Assembly (NCBI GenBank): GCA_945910005.1
Contig: OX246744.1
Coordinates: 87,501-151,500 of the forward strand
Source: Isoperla grammatica
Lineage: Eukaryota > Arthropoda > Insecta > Plecoptera > Perlodidae
DNA length: 64,000 bases
Direction: 5' to 3'
Both the position numbers and the translations under genes were made by a program. The notes below the pieces were generated by a model that did no database searches, was not told the origin of the DNA, and worked only from the letters and a program-made list of their open reading frames with translations. Numbering within the stretch: the first letter of the stretch is position 1; each line of letters starts with the position of its first letter. Positions 62,861 through 64,000 of the stretch are shown here, in pieces.

Positions 62861-64000
62861 CTAAGGGGTGGAAGCCAGACAAACGTAGGTTAGTCGTAAT
62901 AATACATCGAGTCTTTTTCAAACATTTATTTTCAATATAGATAGATACATGAGTTCCAAATCGAAGAATACCAGCATGTCTGCCCTTGTTGAGTGTGTTT
63001 ACTAGCATTGTACTCCTCAAATAATGCTCGTGATTGCCTATCACTATCAGGTCAAGATTGCAGGGTATCGATTTGTACTTTTTGTGACATGTCGAAAACA
63101 TTGATCTAAACATTGTTTTGTGGAGTGTTTTGAGGATTATGGTTCAAGTTTTTGCTATTGGTTATTGTTCCATCTGGAGATATTGTTGTATCGCTTTGTA
63201 TCCCTTTGAACCCCTATCTTTGAACGAATTTTAGTAGGTGTGAAAACATTTTACAACCGTGGTTAAGAAATCTCTCCTTGATTTTAACACATCTATAGAT
63301 CTGACAGTAAAAGTGGTGATTAATATAGTGACACCAGCCGGTGTAAGATGCAGCGTGGCACTGAAGTAAAGCATGGGCTATACGTTCATAGTAGAGGCTA
63401 CAAAGTCAAACATACTTAGGCCTCATAGTAAACATGGTCACACTGTCACACAGTCTAACTTATGGTGAGGCCTAGCCTAGCACAGATCCAGGCCTAAGCT
63501 GCATAATATTAATTACACAAGTTTTTGACTTAAGCCTACCCGTTTTGTGAAAAAATACCAAATTGTAGAACTTCTGAAAGAGTTTTGTTTTAATATGTAC
63601 ATATTTATTTATGCTTGATGCTAAATCGTGAAGACAATAATATAACATGACAAAATTAAACTTTGTTCTGTGCGTGTGCAGATCAAATCCGTAAAAACCG
63701 CAACCCTGATCTATTCAACTTGATAAATTATAGGTGTGGAGCCTAAAGGCTGTGAGTCTAGGGAATTTGAATAGATGACAGGAGCCGACAGCTTACCTTA
63801 AAAAGTTTGGTAGGCCATCTGAAGGTCGAAGATACGACGTAACAAATAACAGCCTTGCTCACTCGTCAGAGTCAGAGTGAGCAAGGCTGCGGAAGCCGAA
63901 ACGTCTCGTCTTTTGTGTTTTGTGTATATATATATATACGTCTTGTCTTTGACCTTCAGATGGCCTACCGAACTTTTTAAGGTAAGCTGTCGGCTCCCGT
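62861..64000. other. Cubilin intron to the window end
   Basis: AT-rich, with several taggccta motifs at 63416-63540. A frame extends upstream from the CUB-A exon to 63113, but it runs across the acceptor and is not coding. A foldback occupies the last 220 bases. Confidence 0.45.
63779..64000. repeat. Foldback with nested palindrome at the window end
   Basis: Arms about 63779-63829 and 63949-64000 (ggagccgacagcttacctta, then ggccatctgaaggtc, inverted). Inside is a second palindrome, gccttgctcactc / gagtgagcaaggc. Related starts (aggaaccaacagctcacct) occur at 19927 and 62209. Confidence 0.72.

Noticed and set aside
1..64000. tRNA genes, rRNA genes, CRISPR arrays, bacterial operons
   Set aside because: tRNA-like boxes occur only in SINE-like units without a cloverleaf. 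The tandem arrays have no CRISPR-type unique spacers, and the gene structure is eukaryotic.

Overview
This is animal nuclear DNA: large introns, GT-AG (and at least one GC-AG) splice sites, AATAAA signals, several classes of eukaryotic transposon and kilobase-scale tandem arrays. Overall content suggests an arthropod, probably an insect, but no diagnostic single-copy marker settles this. There are no rRNA genes, prokaryotic operons or CRISPR arrays.

The backbone is one giant gene on the minus strand. I assembled 21 internal exons (62860 down to 816) by matching splice sites and intron phase. They join without a phase conflict into 3815 nt (about 1271 codons) encoding ten complete CUB domains plus the first half of an eleventh. 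Neither start nor stop codon is in the window. The best family match is cubilin, the endocytic CUB receptor. Its two largest introns and several smaller ones hold everything else.

Nested in cubilin introns are: (i) 17388-31624, a complete 13-exon plus-strand gene for a 620-aa protein with a C-terminal TOG domain (TOGARAM/crescerin-like); (ii) 31845-40742, an apparently intact ISL2EU/IS4EU DNA transposon (32373-40408) with perfect terminal repeats, an AT target duplication, a spliced 437-aa YqaJ nuclease gene and a spliced 569-aa THAP/DDE transposase gene, itself carrying a nested TTAA-flanked MITE; (iii) 45163-60063, a 4.2-kb minisatellite, a 1.1-kb foldback and two plus-strand genes (a small secreted/membrane protein and a Lys/Glu-rich protein). 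Other introns hold hAT elements with 8-bp target duplications, non-LTR retrotransposon tails, SINE-like units and a second 4.2-kb minisatellite (5.0-9.2 kb).

The most unusual feature is that short tandem arrays repeatedly abut exons and contain the exon edge plus its splice site. A 58-bp array carries 10 donors, a 79-bp array 11 donors, a 93-bp in-frame array 4 donors and a 148-bp array 8 acceptors. The last two flank the two sides of the same exon. A 128-bp duplication of the same kind occurs in the nested TOG gene. In each case the exon-proximal copy gives a well-formed domain, so the arrays look like minisatellites seeded at exon-intron boundaries.
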